This document shows, piece by piece, positions 10,217-21,000 of a stretch of 29,458 nucleotides of DNA (position 1 is the stretch's first letter; each line of letters begins with the position of its first letter). The notes below the pieces were generated by a model. The model was not told where the DNA came from and searched no databases. It saw nothing but the letters and a program-made list of their open reading frames with translations. The DNA comes from Phaeoceros laevis (taxonomy: Eukaryota > Anthocerotophyta > Anthocerotopsida > Notothyladales). The translations under genes were made by a program, and so were the position numbers. Where the stretch lies: assembly GCA_049999765.1 (NCBI GenBank), contig JBNGIQ010003975.1, positions 1-29,458 on the forward strand. Direction: 5' to 3'.

Positions 10217-10738
10217 ATGGCGAGATCGCGTCAAAGCTCTTGCTCGCTGTTCCTCTTGCTATCTGCCATTCTGCTGGCGAGGGAGGCCAGCGCATTCCGG
10301 CACATCCTTGGCTTCTACATGCACTTTACCAGCTCCAATGCGGGTTTGAGCTCGGTACTGGCAGACGTGGTGGATCCTTCAACATTCGGAAAGGGTGCTG
10401 TCTTCGATTACCCCATCACGCAGATGCCCGGCCTGTCCACCACTTTACTGGGCTATGCTCGAGGCTTCTACGTGGGCAGCTCCAGCGACCCTACTAACGA
10501 GAGCTTCCAGGAAGTGTTCACCGTTACCTTCACCAAGTACAGCCAGTACTCTGATAGCACTCTCAGCATCGCGGGTATTTGGTACTCGCAGGCTTCCTCT
10601 GGCATCCGCGAGCTGCCTGTATTAGGCGGCACCGGTTTCTTTCGGTTTGCCACCGGATATGCTGTAATTGAGCCAGTGCTTGATACCGAGACAGAGAATT
10701 ATTTTGTTCGCGTTGTGCTCAATGTTCCGGACTTGTAA
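10217..10738 (+). CDS. Dirigent protein (secreted, stereoselective phenoxy-radical coupling family)
   Basis: A single-exon gene of 173 codons. Residues 1 to about 26 form a signal peptide with a hydrophobic core (LFLLLSAILLA) and a likely cut after EASA. The rest is one dirigent domain (PF03018 type): LGFYMHFTSS near the start, VFDYPITQMPGLSTTLLGYARG in two adjoining motifs, TLSIAGIW, RELPVLGGTGFFRFATGYAV, and the closing beta strand YFVRVVLNV. Dirigent proteins are apoplastic beta-barrel trimers that direct coupling of monolignol-type radicals in lignan or lignin-like chemistry, or cyclise related intermediates. The substrate here cannot be told from sequence. The first motif has MHFTSS where many members have MHD. 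Length and domain completeness suggest a functional gene. Non-coding sequence follows before the VAC14 partial copy. Confidence 0.93.
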   Translation: MARSRQSSCSLFLLLSAILLAREASAFRHILGFYMHFTSSNAGLSSVLADVVDPSTFGKGAVFDYPITQMPGLSTTLLGYARGFYVGSSSDPTNESFQEVFTVTFTKYSQYSDSTLSIAGIWYSQASSGIRELPVLGGTGFFRFATGYAVIEPVLDTETENYFVRVVLNVPDL

Positions 10739-10974
10739 ATCCTGCTGCGCGGAAGTCAGCTTTTTCCACGTTTGCTGAAGGCAGCAGCGTTTTAGATCGT
10801 AGGTCTAGCTCTCTTACCTGAGAGGTCGTTTTTAGGCGTAGAACAGAACTTCGTCTCGAACGAAGCACAGATGAGAAGCATGTGAGCTTCTCTGAGTGTA
10901 TCAAAGATTGGACATTTGTATTTGAATTAAGTCAATAATTTGATCCGTATCCCCCACACATACTCCGGAGTGGG

Positions 10975-12500
10975 TTGGGTAAGAGCTTCAGGGACTGACC
11001 CCCTCTCGGAGTTGCATGCACTGAATGTCGTTCGACCGTCGCGGTAATCGTCCAATTCGGGATTGGATCGTTGAAGTGCTGGCTGCCAAACCTCTGTCAC
11101 CATGATCAGGAGATGAGCCATGCGTGAATTGGATCAGGGTGTTCCTTGTGGGCAAGCAGGCGGAGAAGGTTGTGATTGCTAGCTCCATGGCTCTTCAGCC
11201 ACATTTCACCTGCCAACTTAGCGCTGATGAACTTCGGGGATGCCTGGCACTTACTTGTGTACTATGAATTGCAAGAAAATGTTGACAGCATTGTAGCATG
11301 ATTTTTCTCGGGAGTTGGATGCACGGGTGCTACGTCTGAAGATGTTGATAGGTTATTGTTCAAGCTCCGTTCACCTTAGTCCACCTGAAGGCACCTCCAG
11401 TCGTAGGCAGGCACTGATACTTTGTGCGGCCCCTCAGGTCGAGGGAGTGGTGAAGGAGTTCACTGCTGTGGGTGACCACGAAAAGATCTCTGGTGTCGTC
11501 GCCATACTGACACATGATTTTGCCCTCTCTAGCTCCAAGCCAATCACTTAAAAGTGCGATCTTCTGTTCTGCAGTTTGCCCCTTACTATCCTGTAATTTT
11601 TCCAGTCATTCGTTGTGTCTTGTTTTTTTAGCGCATGAAATTTTTGCTTGCTCTCAAGCAAAAGTCTTAGTTCTGTTGCGATACCCAAGCTAAATTGGGG
11701 GTTAGATTGTGGTGTAGAACCTGTTTGATACGGTATTTATATCTTCCTGTACTTTGCTCAACTAGCTGCCTTTTGACAGGGTGGACTCTTTGAACTAGCT
11801 GCTGCTAGTGTTGGCCTGGCATCAGAGACTGCACAACACCTCGATGTGAGAAAGAGCTGCAGCACATCCTTTTGGTGTTATGGAGGCACTCACATTGCCT
11901 TATACCGATGTTTCCTGTAGCGGACAGTGGATCGTTCCACCAGTTCTCAACTTATCCACCGATTAAGACAGTCGTATACGATATTATGCTTGTGAAGCGC
12001 TGTACAACATAGCCAAGGTGCTTTGGGTTTGCTTTACTTTTGCACGATGAGACATGGCTTGCCTCTTGTTTCTTAACATGTGTATCCCAGATCACTCAAG
12101 AAGATCTTATCGTCTTTTTCAGCTTTTTCAACGACATAATTGATGCTCTTGCAAGGCTTTCCGGGATACTGTTCCCAGTGTGCAAAGTGTGGCCACACTT
12201 GTTGGACCGCCTTGTGAAGGTGAGCAGATGAAGGTCGCAGCTTGTAGTCTGTATTGTTTTTATTTCCGCCGCAGGCCCTCAAGTACAACAACCATCTTGA
12301 CTGAGAGAAAATTACTGATGATTGTAGCGCTTATCTCTACCGTGTGATGCGAGCAGGACATTGTTACGGAAAGTGACCAATTAAGGTTTGTCCTTATCCT
12401 TCTATGTTGGAAGAAAGAGAAAGGTCGAATTGCGCATCTGGTACTTGATCTGTGGAGCTCTTTATGACTGCTAAAAACTGCAGAAACAACTGTAGCATGA
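10975..12500 (+). pseudogene. Truncated, decayed copy of VAC14 (part of intron 1 to early intron 6)
   Basis: This 1.5 kb segment aligns end to end with 18280-19800 of the intact VAC14 gene, introns included, so it is a DNA-level duplication. Exon equivalents are 11438-11553, 11780-11845, 11928-12017, the block before gtgagc at about 12220, and the short exon after gagcag at about 12357. Exon 1 and everything from exon 7 on are missing. Lesions are a 2-bp insertion with an early TAA in the exon 2 copy, and a nonsense change CAA to TAA at 11964-11966 in the exon 4 copy. The exon 5 copy has small indels that happen to cancel. The right end of similarity (about 12500) lies 20 bp from the ATG of the E+ PPR gene. 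Confidence 0.92.
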
Positions 12501-12518
12501 TGTGCTTCGTGTGCATAC

Positions 12519-14453
12519 ATGGCCAGCGCAAGGCTCTTTGTTTTCACAAGTAACCCATCAGGAACCCTATGCCCTTCCTCTGCTACTGCTAAAGCGTGGG
12601 GTAAACTACGTAACCAGGGGCAGCTCATTGAAGATGTTGAAGCACTGGACCTCCTGGTGCAGCAAGGATTGTATATTGACAACTCTGTGTTCTATGGGGT
12701 CCTTAAGCAGTGCGTGGTACAGAAGGATTTATTTCTAGGGGTTCGTGTTCATGCTCTTGCTGTAAGTAGCGGTTTTGAGTCAAATGCGTTCTTGGCCAAC
12801 CATTTCATTTGTATGTATGCCTCTCATGGGAGGTTGGAAGAAGCAATGCAGGTATTCACCAAGGTCCCCTCACCCAGCCGGTATATGTGGTCGTCTATCA
12901 TTTTGGCACATGCTAGACATGGAAGGGCTATGGAGGCTATAAGCCTGTATCGACTGATGCGAAAGTCATCACTGAAGCTAGATAAGTGCTTATTTGTGGC
13001 TGTCCTAACAGCATGTGCATCTGCGCAGGATCTGTCTTGCGGCAAAGAGGTCCATGCTGATCTGCTCCGGATTGCACTTAAGCCCGATGTAGTTGTTGGA
13101 AACTGCTTGGTTGACATGTATTCAAAATGTGGGAGCTTGGAGGATGCTCGTAAGGTGTTCGACAATCTGCCCACCAGGGACGTGGTAACATGGACCACCA
13201 TGATTGCAGGATATGCTCAGCATGGGCTTGGCCAAGAAGCTCTTGCTATGTATGCAATAATGCAGCAGGAGGGGGTCACACCAGCGAATCAGGTAACATT
13301 TGTGTGCCTTTTGCAAGCGTGTGCCAGTGCCGGAGCTCTGCATCACGGGAAGCAGCTTCATGCACAGATTCGGGAAAGAGGACTTGCGGTTGATGTGGTT
13401 GTTGGCACCTGCCTGGTGGACATGTATTCGAAATGTGGGAGCTTGGAGGATGCTCGCAGAGTTTTTGACAATCTTCCGGTGAAAAATGTTGTGACCTGGA
13501 ATGCTATGATCACAGGATATGTTCAGCATGGGCTCGTCCAAGAGTCCCTTGACACTTACAGGTCTATGGAACAAGAGGGCATGAGTCCTGCCGATGCTGT
13601 TACATTCGTATGCCTGCTGCAGGCTTGTGGCAGTGTGGCAGGTCTGGAGAAGGGACGAGAAATTCATTCTCAATTCTCTAAAATGGGGTTTGACGCCACT
13701 GATCTGTTTTTAGCAAACGCCCTTATTGACATGTATGGTAAATGTGGGAGCATGCCTGACGCACATCAGATTTTTGATGCATTGCCGACAAGAGACATCG
13801 TGACATGGAGTGCACTTATTGCAGGATATGCCCGCCAAGGTGACAGTGGAGTGGTCTTTGACTTGTTTCAGAGGATGAGTCTGGAGGGCAAACATCCAAA
13901 TGACGTCACATTCCTTAGCATTCTTACTGTATGCAGTCACGTTGGTCTAGTGGACGAGGGGCAAATGTATTTTGAGGCCTTGAGCAGAGACTATGGCGTC
14001 ACTCCGACCCTTGAGCACTATGCTTGCATGGTTGATCTTCTTGGCCGTGCAGGCCAATTGGAGAAGGCTGTGGAGATGGCCGAGACGATGCCTTTTACGG
14101 CCCCTCCTGAAATGTGGAAAAGTTTGTTATGTGCTTGTCAAAAGTGGAGCAACGTCGAGCTTGGCAGGCGCATCTTCGACTCTGCAGTGAACTTCGATAG
14201 AAATGATGCTGCGCCATACGTGTTGCTGTCAAACATATACAAGGCTGCCCACATGCAAGAGAAGGCGCAAGAGATCAAAGAATTGCAAGTACTAGCGCAA
14301 GTCTGGAAGAAGCCAGGATATAGCTGGTGGACTGACATTGAAGGCGTAGTGCATACATTTGCTGTGGAGGATCAAGGACATCCTGCAAGGCAGCATGTAC
14401 ATTCTAAGCTGGGAGACATGGTTATCAAACTGAAGGAGGAAGCAACTTGTTGA
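12519..14453 (+). CDS. PLS-class PPR protein, E+ type (organelle RNA-editing factor lacking a deaminase domain)
   Basis: A single-exon gene of 644 codons. About 60 N-terminal residues are Ser/Ala/Arg-containing and could be an organelle transit peptide. They are followed by a run of P, L and S pentatricopeptide motifs, with repeated LVDMYSKCGSLEDARKVFDN and RDVVTWTTMIAGYAQHG blocks. The tail follows the E1/E2 pattern: LEHYACMVDLLGRAGQLEKA, then PYVLLSNIYKAAHMQEKA, then the PG box KKPGYSWW. It ends in an E+-like VVHTFAVEDQGHP and KLKEEATC, then stops. The HxE and CxxC deaminase motifs are absent, so the protein would need a DYW-bearing partner in trans if it edits. Such proteins bind specific organelle transcripts through the PPR code. 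The ATG lies about 20 bp after the end of the VAC14 pseudogene, so the 5' UTR is probably built from that sequence. The frame is intact, but expression is unproven. Confidence 0.88.
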   Translation: MASARLFVFTSNPSGTLCPSSATAKAWGKLRNQGQLIEDVEALDLLVQQGLYIDNSVFYGVLKQCVVQKDLFLGVRVHALAVSSGFESNAFLANHFICMYASHGRLEEAMQVFTKVPSPSRYMWSSIILAHARHGRAMEAISLYRLMRKSSLKLDKCLFVAVLTACASAQDLSCGKEVHADLLRIALKPDVVVGNCLVDMYSKCGSLEDARKVFDNLPTRDVVTWTTMIAGYAQHGLGQEALAMYAIMQQEGVTPANQVTFVCLLQACASAGALHHGKQLHAQIRERGLAVDVVVGTCLVDMYSKCGSLEDARRVFDNLPVKNVVTWNAMITGYVQHGLVQESLDTYRSMEQEGMSPADAVTFVCLLQACGSVAGLEKGREIHSQFSKMGFDATDLFLANALIDMYGKCGSMPDAHQIFDALPTRDIVTWSALIAGYARQGDSGVVFDLFQRMSLEGKHPNDVTFLSILTVCSHVGLVDEGQMYFEALSRDYGVTPTLEHYACMVDLLGRAGQLEKAVEMAETMPFTAPPEMWKSLLCACQKWSNVELGRRIFDSAVNFDRNDAAPYVLLSNIYKAAHMQEKAQEIKELQVLAQVWKKPGYSWWTDIEGVVHTFAVEDQGHPARQHVHSKLGDMVIKLKEEATC

Positions 14454-15400
14454 CCTGCCGTTGCAGAACGTACATGCTGGTCAGAACAACGCTGCGTTGT
14501 GTGAACACAGTTAAAACCAGGAAGTTCAAGTCTTACTAGACTGTTCCGTCTGGGAGACTGACATCTTACTAGTGTTGTCTGTCCTGCAGTGGCATGGCAG
14601 ATCCTCTAAGAGCAGGGGTGTACGAGCTGACGTTATTCCTTGTCCATTCCCGAAGGGATCATCTCTAGTGCGGACCGTGCACTGTCTCCATGAAAATGGG
14701 CAGTTACTGACGTGAAGGGCACCCCTAGCTTCCACGAGCATGATGATGTCCCTACAAACAAATCTCCTCGTAGGCCTGTTCCACGGTCACAAACAAATTT
14801 CGTCAGTAGTGGGGAATGTATCTGAGGTCCCCACCGAAACCTCGGTGACAATAACCGTCCGATAAACACATTTTATGCTGTACTACTCTCACAATGTGGG
14901 TAAGGTCGATACCACAGAGAGTTGAGACCTTCAATGCTGCCAGTTCTGTATCCGCTGCCAGAATTTCAACGGTTTTCCTGTTGATCCCGATCAGCCTGAA
15001 GCACGTTGTGAAGTTCTTCTTCTTCCGAGCAAAACGAAGTTTGTGATGAGAGGGACAATGGAGCTACATGTCACAAGATCAATGGTGATTTAGAGACGAT
15101 ATTCGTGACTACCTCTAGTTGTTGCTTGTTCTGACCTGCTGACAGTTCTCTCACACATGGGCATGTTTGTACCTCACGTATACGTCCACCTTAAAGGTGC
15201 TTTGGAGGGCAATGGGAAGGAGAGGCCAGTGGCATTCTCTATTGTGAGAATTTGCAGGATTTTTTCGTGCCAACATAGGGACCAGTCAAAGCGTTTCGAA
15301 ACCTGAATGCTTGAATGCTAACCACATGAGGTGATCAATAAACTGGCTGAGTTGAGTTCTCAATTGAGCAATTGCTTGGACTCCAAGTGAAGTGAGAACG

Positions 15401-15442
15401 AGTGACTAATTAATGGTGTATAAGTGAGTAATTAATGGTGTG
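15401..15442. repeat. Imperfect 22-bp direct repeat, two copies
   Basis: The unit agtgactaattaatggtgt (15401 on) recurs as agtgagtaattaatggtgt from 15423, a period of 22 bases with one mismatch. Confidence 0.8.
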
Positions 15443-16078
15443 GCCATAATTATGGCTAGTAGGAAATGAGAGCAACATCATTATAGTAAATGGTTCATGG
15501 CTTTGCACTAACATATATTAACCTTTGATGGTTCATAGAAGTTATATTCAGCTTTTGTTTTGTACTAATATCTTATGTTAAATTGTTAACCAAGATTTTT
15601 TGTAGTTTTTGTAGCCATACTCTTCATATCAAATCAACAAAGGAAGGTTAGATCTCACATGTCCATATATTATCATGAAGAACTTTATGAAAACTTGTTT
15701 CACACAATGGAAGTAAAGAAGGAATGGAAAGGAAATTCATTTAGGTAAAGGACGTGTGCAACAAAAAATGGTGTAGATTAGTGTAATCCAATTTATCTAT
15801 AGTATACTCTATTGCTCATTGTTCTAGATTATGTAGGACTTCCTGATGTACTAGAATCTACCTCTCTTGAAGTAATATTCCTACGCCTATGTTCTTCGTA
15901 AGTGATATTTTCCTCCGTAGCTATGACCCTAGCTTGTGTGGTGGCCCTGGCCTGCATAGTGGCCTAGGCTCACGAGTGTGAGTGTGGTTACGGCTTAGGA
16001 CCTCATGAAGTCCTTTTTTTCTTTCTCCCACATTGTACTTCTTACATGTGAATTGTCAGGCATATTTGTACTGGGCTT

Positions 16079-16121
16079 CAGTGCAATTGAGCGTAAAGCC
16101 CAGTGCAATTGAGCGTAAAAG
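16079..16121. repeat. 22-bp direct repeat, two copies
   Basis: The unit cagtgcaattgagcgtaaag starts at 16079 and again at 16101. The period is 22 bases and the two 20-base cores are identical. Confidence 0.9.
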
Positions 16122-16314
16122 CTGTTCGGACTCTTTGATGCTCTATGGTGCTCAGATTGTGGTGCAATTGTACCCGCAGATGCATGCATTCTTAGCAATA
16201 GTTGATGCTCTGTCCATACTATGTTAATGGCAACCACTTGATTGATGCTGATGCTCTCGACCTCAACCACCCTTTGATGGTCTGATGTTCTGAACGGTAA
16301 CCACTTATCAGGAT

Positions 16315-16500
16315 TGTAAGTGGTACGTAGTGGAGCATTGAACGCTACCACTCGCTGGGATTGCAGCTGTTGCAAGTGGTACATAGTAGAGCAATTCTTG
16401 TAAGTGGTTGATGATTTGTGGTACTAGGGATTGTAAGTGCTACAGAATAGACAACAAGTCTTGGAAGTGGTTCGCACTAGATTGAGCAATTCTTTTCATG
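16315..16500. repeat. Degenerate array of 'ttgtaagtggtac' motifs
   Basis: Variants of ttgtaagtggtac, often followed by a[tc]agt-[ag]gagcaatt-like sequence, recur at about 16314, 16370, 16398, 16430 and 16463. Spacing is irregular. It looks like an old tandem array that has drifted. Confidence 0.5.
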
Positions 16501-16684
16501 TGACTTGTCAGTATGTATAAGTATTCACCTTTTACACTCTTCCAAGTATGTGGTACATGGTACTACAACCAAACCATACGTCTTTTTAGAGACTTGTAAC
16601 TTGTCAGTGTACATAATTGTGAATATATAATGGATATTCACTTTGAGACCTTTCCAATAGTGCTTAATAAAGTTCCTTCCAAAA

Positions 16685-16806
16685 GTCTCCTTGGGGAGAC
16701 ACCACTTTGTAATTGATGCACTAGTAGTCTCATCTGTATTTGTACAAAGTCTCTTAGGTAGACGTTGCAATTGATGCACTGCTAGTCTCATTTGCATTTG
16801 TACGAA
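16685..16806. repeat. Imperfect tandem duplication, about 60 bp, two copies
   Basis: Unit one (16685-16748) and unit two (16749-16806) share gtctc, an aattgatgcact core, the string agtctcat and a final atttgtac[ag]aa. They differ by several indels. Confidence 0.75.
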
Positions 16807-16891
16807 CCAATCATCAATTGGTCCTATGTATATATACCTATATATATATTTATAGTATAAATATTTACTTACTTGATATATAGAATATATA

Positions 16892-16970
16892 TTGGTTTGT
16901 ATGTGCATGTTGTGGAGCTACCATTTTATACTATGTTGGTTTGTATATGTTTTGTTGAGCCATCATTTTG
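16892..16970. repeat. Imperfect tandem duplication, about 40 bp, two copies
   Basis: Both units begin ttggtttgtat and continue to gttg[tg]-gagc-[ct]a-catttt, starting at 16892 and 16935. The repeat is part of the AT-rich block. Confidence 0.65.
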
Positions 16971-17476
16971 CCCTTCACCAATGTACTTTACTAGCTCCTA
17001 CTCACCATCCTAAGATCGTAAAATATTTTATCCTACTTAATCCCACTAAGATGTAAATTTTTTTCTTCACCTGAGCTTATTTTATTTGTAACATAGAACT
17101 TTATATTCCCTTGTAATTATGGACTCCAACCAGCCATCCAATTTATCTTGTTATATGAGGCTCTATAGTGAATCAAAATAATAATAATTATCCTATTTTA
17201 TCTTTCAAGATCAATCTGATCAATAGTGATTCAATATTGAAGCAAGCCTCAGCCCGGTAGACTACTACTAGATTTTATACTAGCCTTGAGTCTGTTGAGA
17301 AGTAGTTTATTTTCTGGTGTTTTGAGGCGGATAGAATAGTAGCCCATACTAGACTATATTAGACCTAGTCACCTAGCATCTGGCAATACAGTTGCAGAAA
17401 CGGTCATATGACGAGATTCAGACGCCCAAGTGGATGGATATTCTAATGGCCCGCCGGAGAGCACATCATGGTAAGG

Positions 17477-17484
17477 TATATAAT
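17477..17484 (+). promoter_or_regulatory. Possible TATA box upstream of VAC14
   Basis: The string tatataat stands at the boundary where AT-rich DNA gives way to GC-richer sequence, about 530 bp upstream of the VAC14 ATG. It would fit a long 5' UTR, perhaps with a leader intron. The evidence is motif and position only. Confidence 0.2.
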
Positions 17485-18017
17485 GTACGAGCTTACGCTG
17501 TGTAAGTGGCGGCCCCACTGCCCCTGGCACAAGCGCATTTTTGCCCAGCGGAGAAACAGCAACTCCCGCCAGCCAGTCGCTTCCATCACTCCGCTGGTGA
17601 GTCTCGGCCTAGTCTGCTCTGCTAAGGAAAGAACCTTCACGCTCGTCCACGGCCCGGCCCCGCCTCCTTCTACTGGATGGTGCGTCGAAGTGTCAGGGTT
17701 ACTCGCGCTGGTCTGCACAGCACAGCCAGCCAGTCAGTCCGAGCCTTCCATCGATCTGCTTCCCACGCCAACACCGCATGAGTCTTGGTCCAACTCTGCT
17801 AGCGGCGGTCCCAAATTGGAGGCTTCGGCATGAGGATGCTGATCCATGGCAGCTTCTTGATGGAGTTCCACTGCAGGTGACTATCACGGACCGCCAGGCC
17901 ATGGGGTTCTTGGATTGGCTCGGCATCGGTGCGCAGCGGTGGAGCTTCTGGAGCAGGGGGATCTGCAGGCAAGGCTAAATAGGTCTCTCCTGCGGCCTGT
18001 GGTGGGAGGCGGAGGAC

Positions 18018-21000
18018 ATGGCCGATACTGCCGCTCTCCTACCACCATCAGTCCTGCGCAACCTCTCCGATAAGCTGTACGAGAAGCGAAAGAACGCAGC
18101 GCTAGAGGTACAATCTGGATGCCATTTCAGTAGAGGTGTGCTCCGGCGTAAAAATTGAAGTTTGTTTCGGGAGTGCAAGGCCGGCTGGAACCAATTTTTT
18201 GTCAGTTGCACTTGTTACGGGCGCATTCGCACCACGGGGACATGTATGTGGCCTATTCTGGTATCCCTGTAGCTGGGTAAGAGCGTCAGGTAGTACTGTT
18301 CTCGAAGTTTCATGCACTCAGTGTCGTTCGATGTCGCGATTGTCGTCCATGGCGGAATTGGATCGTTGAAGGAATAGCTGGTATACCTCTACCACCAGAA
18401 TCATGAGCTGAGCCATGCCTGAATTGGATCAGGATGTTCTTTATTGCCAAGCAAGCGGAACAGGTTGTAATTGCTAGCTCCATGGTACTTCAGCCACATT
18501 GGGAAAGCTTTGTCGCTAAATGATGAAGTTGCCACCTTAGCGCTGTTGACCATCGTGAATGCCTGGCACTCTTGTACTCTGAATCGAAAGAAATTGTTGG
18601 GCCGCATTGTTGCATTAGTGCTAGTCGGGAGTAGGATGCACAGGTCCAATGTCTGGAAAATGTCGGTAGCTGATTTGTCCAAGCTTCTTTCACCGTTTTC
18701 CACCTGACGGCACGTCCAGTAGTAGGCACTGATAATATTGTGCGGCCCCTCAGGTCGAGGGAGCGGTGAAGGCGTTCACTGCTGTGGGAGACCACGAAAA
18801 GATCTCTGGTGTCATCGGCATACTGACACATGATTTTGCCCTATCGCCCCAAGCCAATCACCGAAAAGTATGTCTTTCTGTTATGCAGTTTACTCCTTCA
18901 AGTTTTCGGTCATTCATTGGTGTCTTTTTCCAGCGGATGAAATCTGATTGTTGCTTGCTCTCAAGCAAAAGTCTTAGTTTTGTTGCAATACCCAAGCTAG
19001 CTTGAGTGTTAGACTGTGGTGTAGGACTTGTGTGATGCAGCATTTATATCTTTCTGTACTTTGCTCAATTAGCTGCCTTTTGAACAGGGTGGACTCATTG
19101 GACTAGCTGCTGCTACTGTTGGCCTGGCATCGGAGGCTGCACAACACCTCGATGTGAGAATAGCTGCTTTACATCCTTCTGGTGTTATGGAGGCACTCAC
19201 ATGGCTTATACTGATGTACCCTGTTGTGGACAGAGGATCGTTCCACCAGTTCTCAACTCATTCAATGATCAAGACAGTCGTGTACGATACTATGCTTGTG
19301 AAGCGCTGTACAACATAGCTAAGGTGCCTTGGGTTTGCTTTACTTTTGCATTGTCAAACATAGCTTGCCTCTTGCTTCTTAACCTGTGTATGTGCCGGTG
19401 ACGCAGGTCACTCGAGGAGAACTTATCGTTTTTTTCAATGACATATTTGACGCTCTTGCAAGGCTTTCTGCAGATACTGATCCCAGTGTGCAAAGTGCGG
19501 CACACTTGTTGGACCGCCTCGTGAAGGTGAGCAGATAAAGGTCTCAGCTTTTAGTCTTTATTGCTTTTATTTGTCTGCCACATGCACAACAATCGTCTTG
19601 ACTGAGAGCCAATTACTGATGACTGTAGTGCTTATGTCTACCCTGTGATTTGAGCAGGACATTGTTACCGAAAGTGACCAATTTAGGTTTGTCCTTATCT
19701 TTCTATGTTGGAAGAAAGAGAATGTTCAAATTGCGCATCTGGTCCTTAATCTCTGGAGCTCTGTATGACTGCTAAACACTGCAGAAACAACTTGAGCATG
19801 TTTCCTGTAGGTGGTCTGGAGCTGTTTTAGGGCATTGTCACCTAAGTTCGCAGCTAATTCACATGCTTGACCTTGCAGCATTGAACAGTTCATTCCTCTT
19901 TTGCGAGAGCGCATGAATGTCCTCAACCCTTATATGCGTCAATTTCTGGTGGGATGGATTACTGTTCTGGACAGTGTCCCAGACATTGACATGCTGGGCT
20001 TCCTTCCAGACTTCCTTGATGGTAATGAAACTTGCCAGATCATAAGAACTATTTTATAGTTAATTTCTCTTTTTGCATTGCAACTGGGTACACATTTTTG
20101 GTTGTTGAGCCGTCAGGTTGGCCTTGTGACTTTGAACTTACTGGAATCATCGTGTAGGGCTGTTCAACATGTTAAGTGATTCAAGCCATGAAATTCGACA
20201 GCAGGCAGACTCAGCTCTTTCAGAATTCTTGCAGGAGATAAAAAATGCCCCAGTAAGTGTGGTGAGGCATTAGTCTTTATGTTCTGAAATCCGCCTGCCA
20301 TTTCCTGTCCATTCTTTTAGCTAACGGGGCTCCCTTTACCCATGTGGATTTTAGTCTGTAGACTATGGGCGTATGGCAAAGATTTTGGTGCAGAGAGCTG
20401 GGTCAGAAGACGAGTTCACCAAACTCACCGCCATTACTTGGGTGAGCTTCCGAAATGCATACGTCTGAAGAAAGTGTTCCGACTCTTGGTTTGTTATGTG
20501 GAGAGACATTGTCTCCTGATGCATGTTTGAGTTGGTTTTCCAGGTCAACGAATTTGTGAAATTGGGTGGTGAGCAGCTTGTGCGATACTTTGCTGATATA
20601 CTGGGAGCATTGCTACCCTGCATTTCAGACAAGGAAGAGAAGATAAGAGCTGTAAGTTCTGCTATAGCGGGCAAGCTGTGAGTAATCTTTGCAAATAAGA
20701 TTCATAGTTGCTAAAATCACTTCCTACTATAACGACTCATGAACACTGCTTGACTTGCAGGTGACCAAGGAGACTAATGAAGAACTGCGTGCAATCAAGG
20801 CAGATCCAGCAGGTGGTTTTGACATTGGTTCTGTGCTCGCTGTCGCAAGGAGGTAAGACAGCTCGAGTGCAATAGCTTCAATACATTGTTTTTTTGAAGA
20901 AAAGTGTATCTTATGCTCAATAAAATGCTTCAATTGTTCACAGGGAGCTTGACAGTGATTGGGAGGCGACCAGGCTTGAAGCACTAAGATGGATCCACCT

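Larger units (their letters stand above)
14454..17460. other. Gene-free region, including an AT-rich, repeat-bearing block (about 15.3-17.3 kb)
   Basis: The first 850 bp are of ordinary composition with no gene. From about 15,300 to 17,350 the DNA turns distinctly AT-rich, with runs of alternating AT (for example 16828-16880) and many short direct repeats. It returns abruptly to GC-richer sequence near 17,440. No reading frame resembles a transposase, integrase or reverse transcriptase. It may be the decayed non-coding part of a mobile element, but no target-site duplication or paired termini could be established by eye. Confidence 0.5.

Noticed and set aside
12040-12231. Open plus-strand frame reading ITQEDLIVFF... 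to LLDRLVK
   Set aside because: It is the exon 5 equivalent of the VAC14 partial copy, kept open by compensating indels, and not a separate gene.
16525-16908. 127-codon minus-strand open frame in the AT-rich block
   Set aside because: Its Tyr/Ile/Lys-rich translation simply reflects AT repeats; there is no family resemblance and it crosses several direct repeats.
17468-17833. 121-codon plus-strand frame upstream of VAC14
   Set aside because: No similarity, falls in the likely 5' leader, and has no evident coding signal beyond openness.
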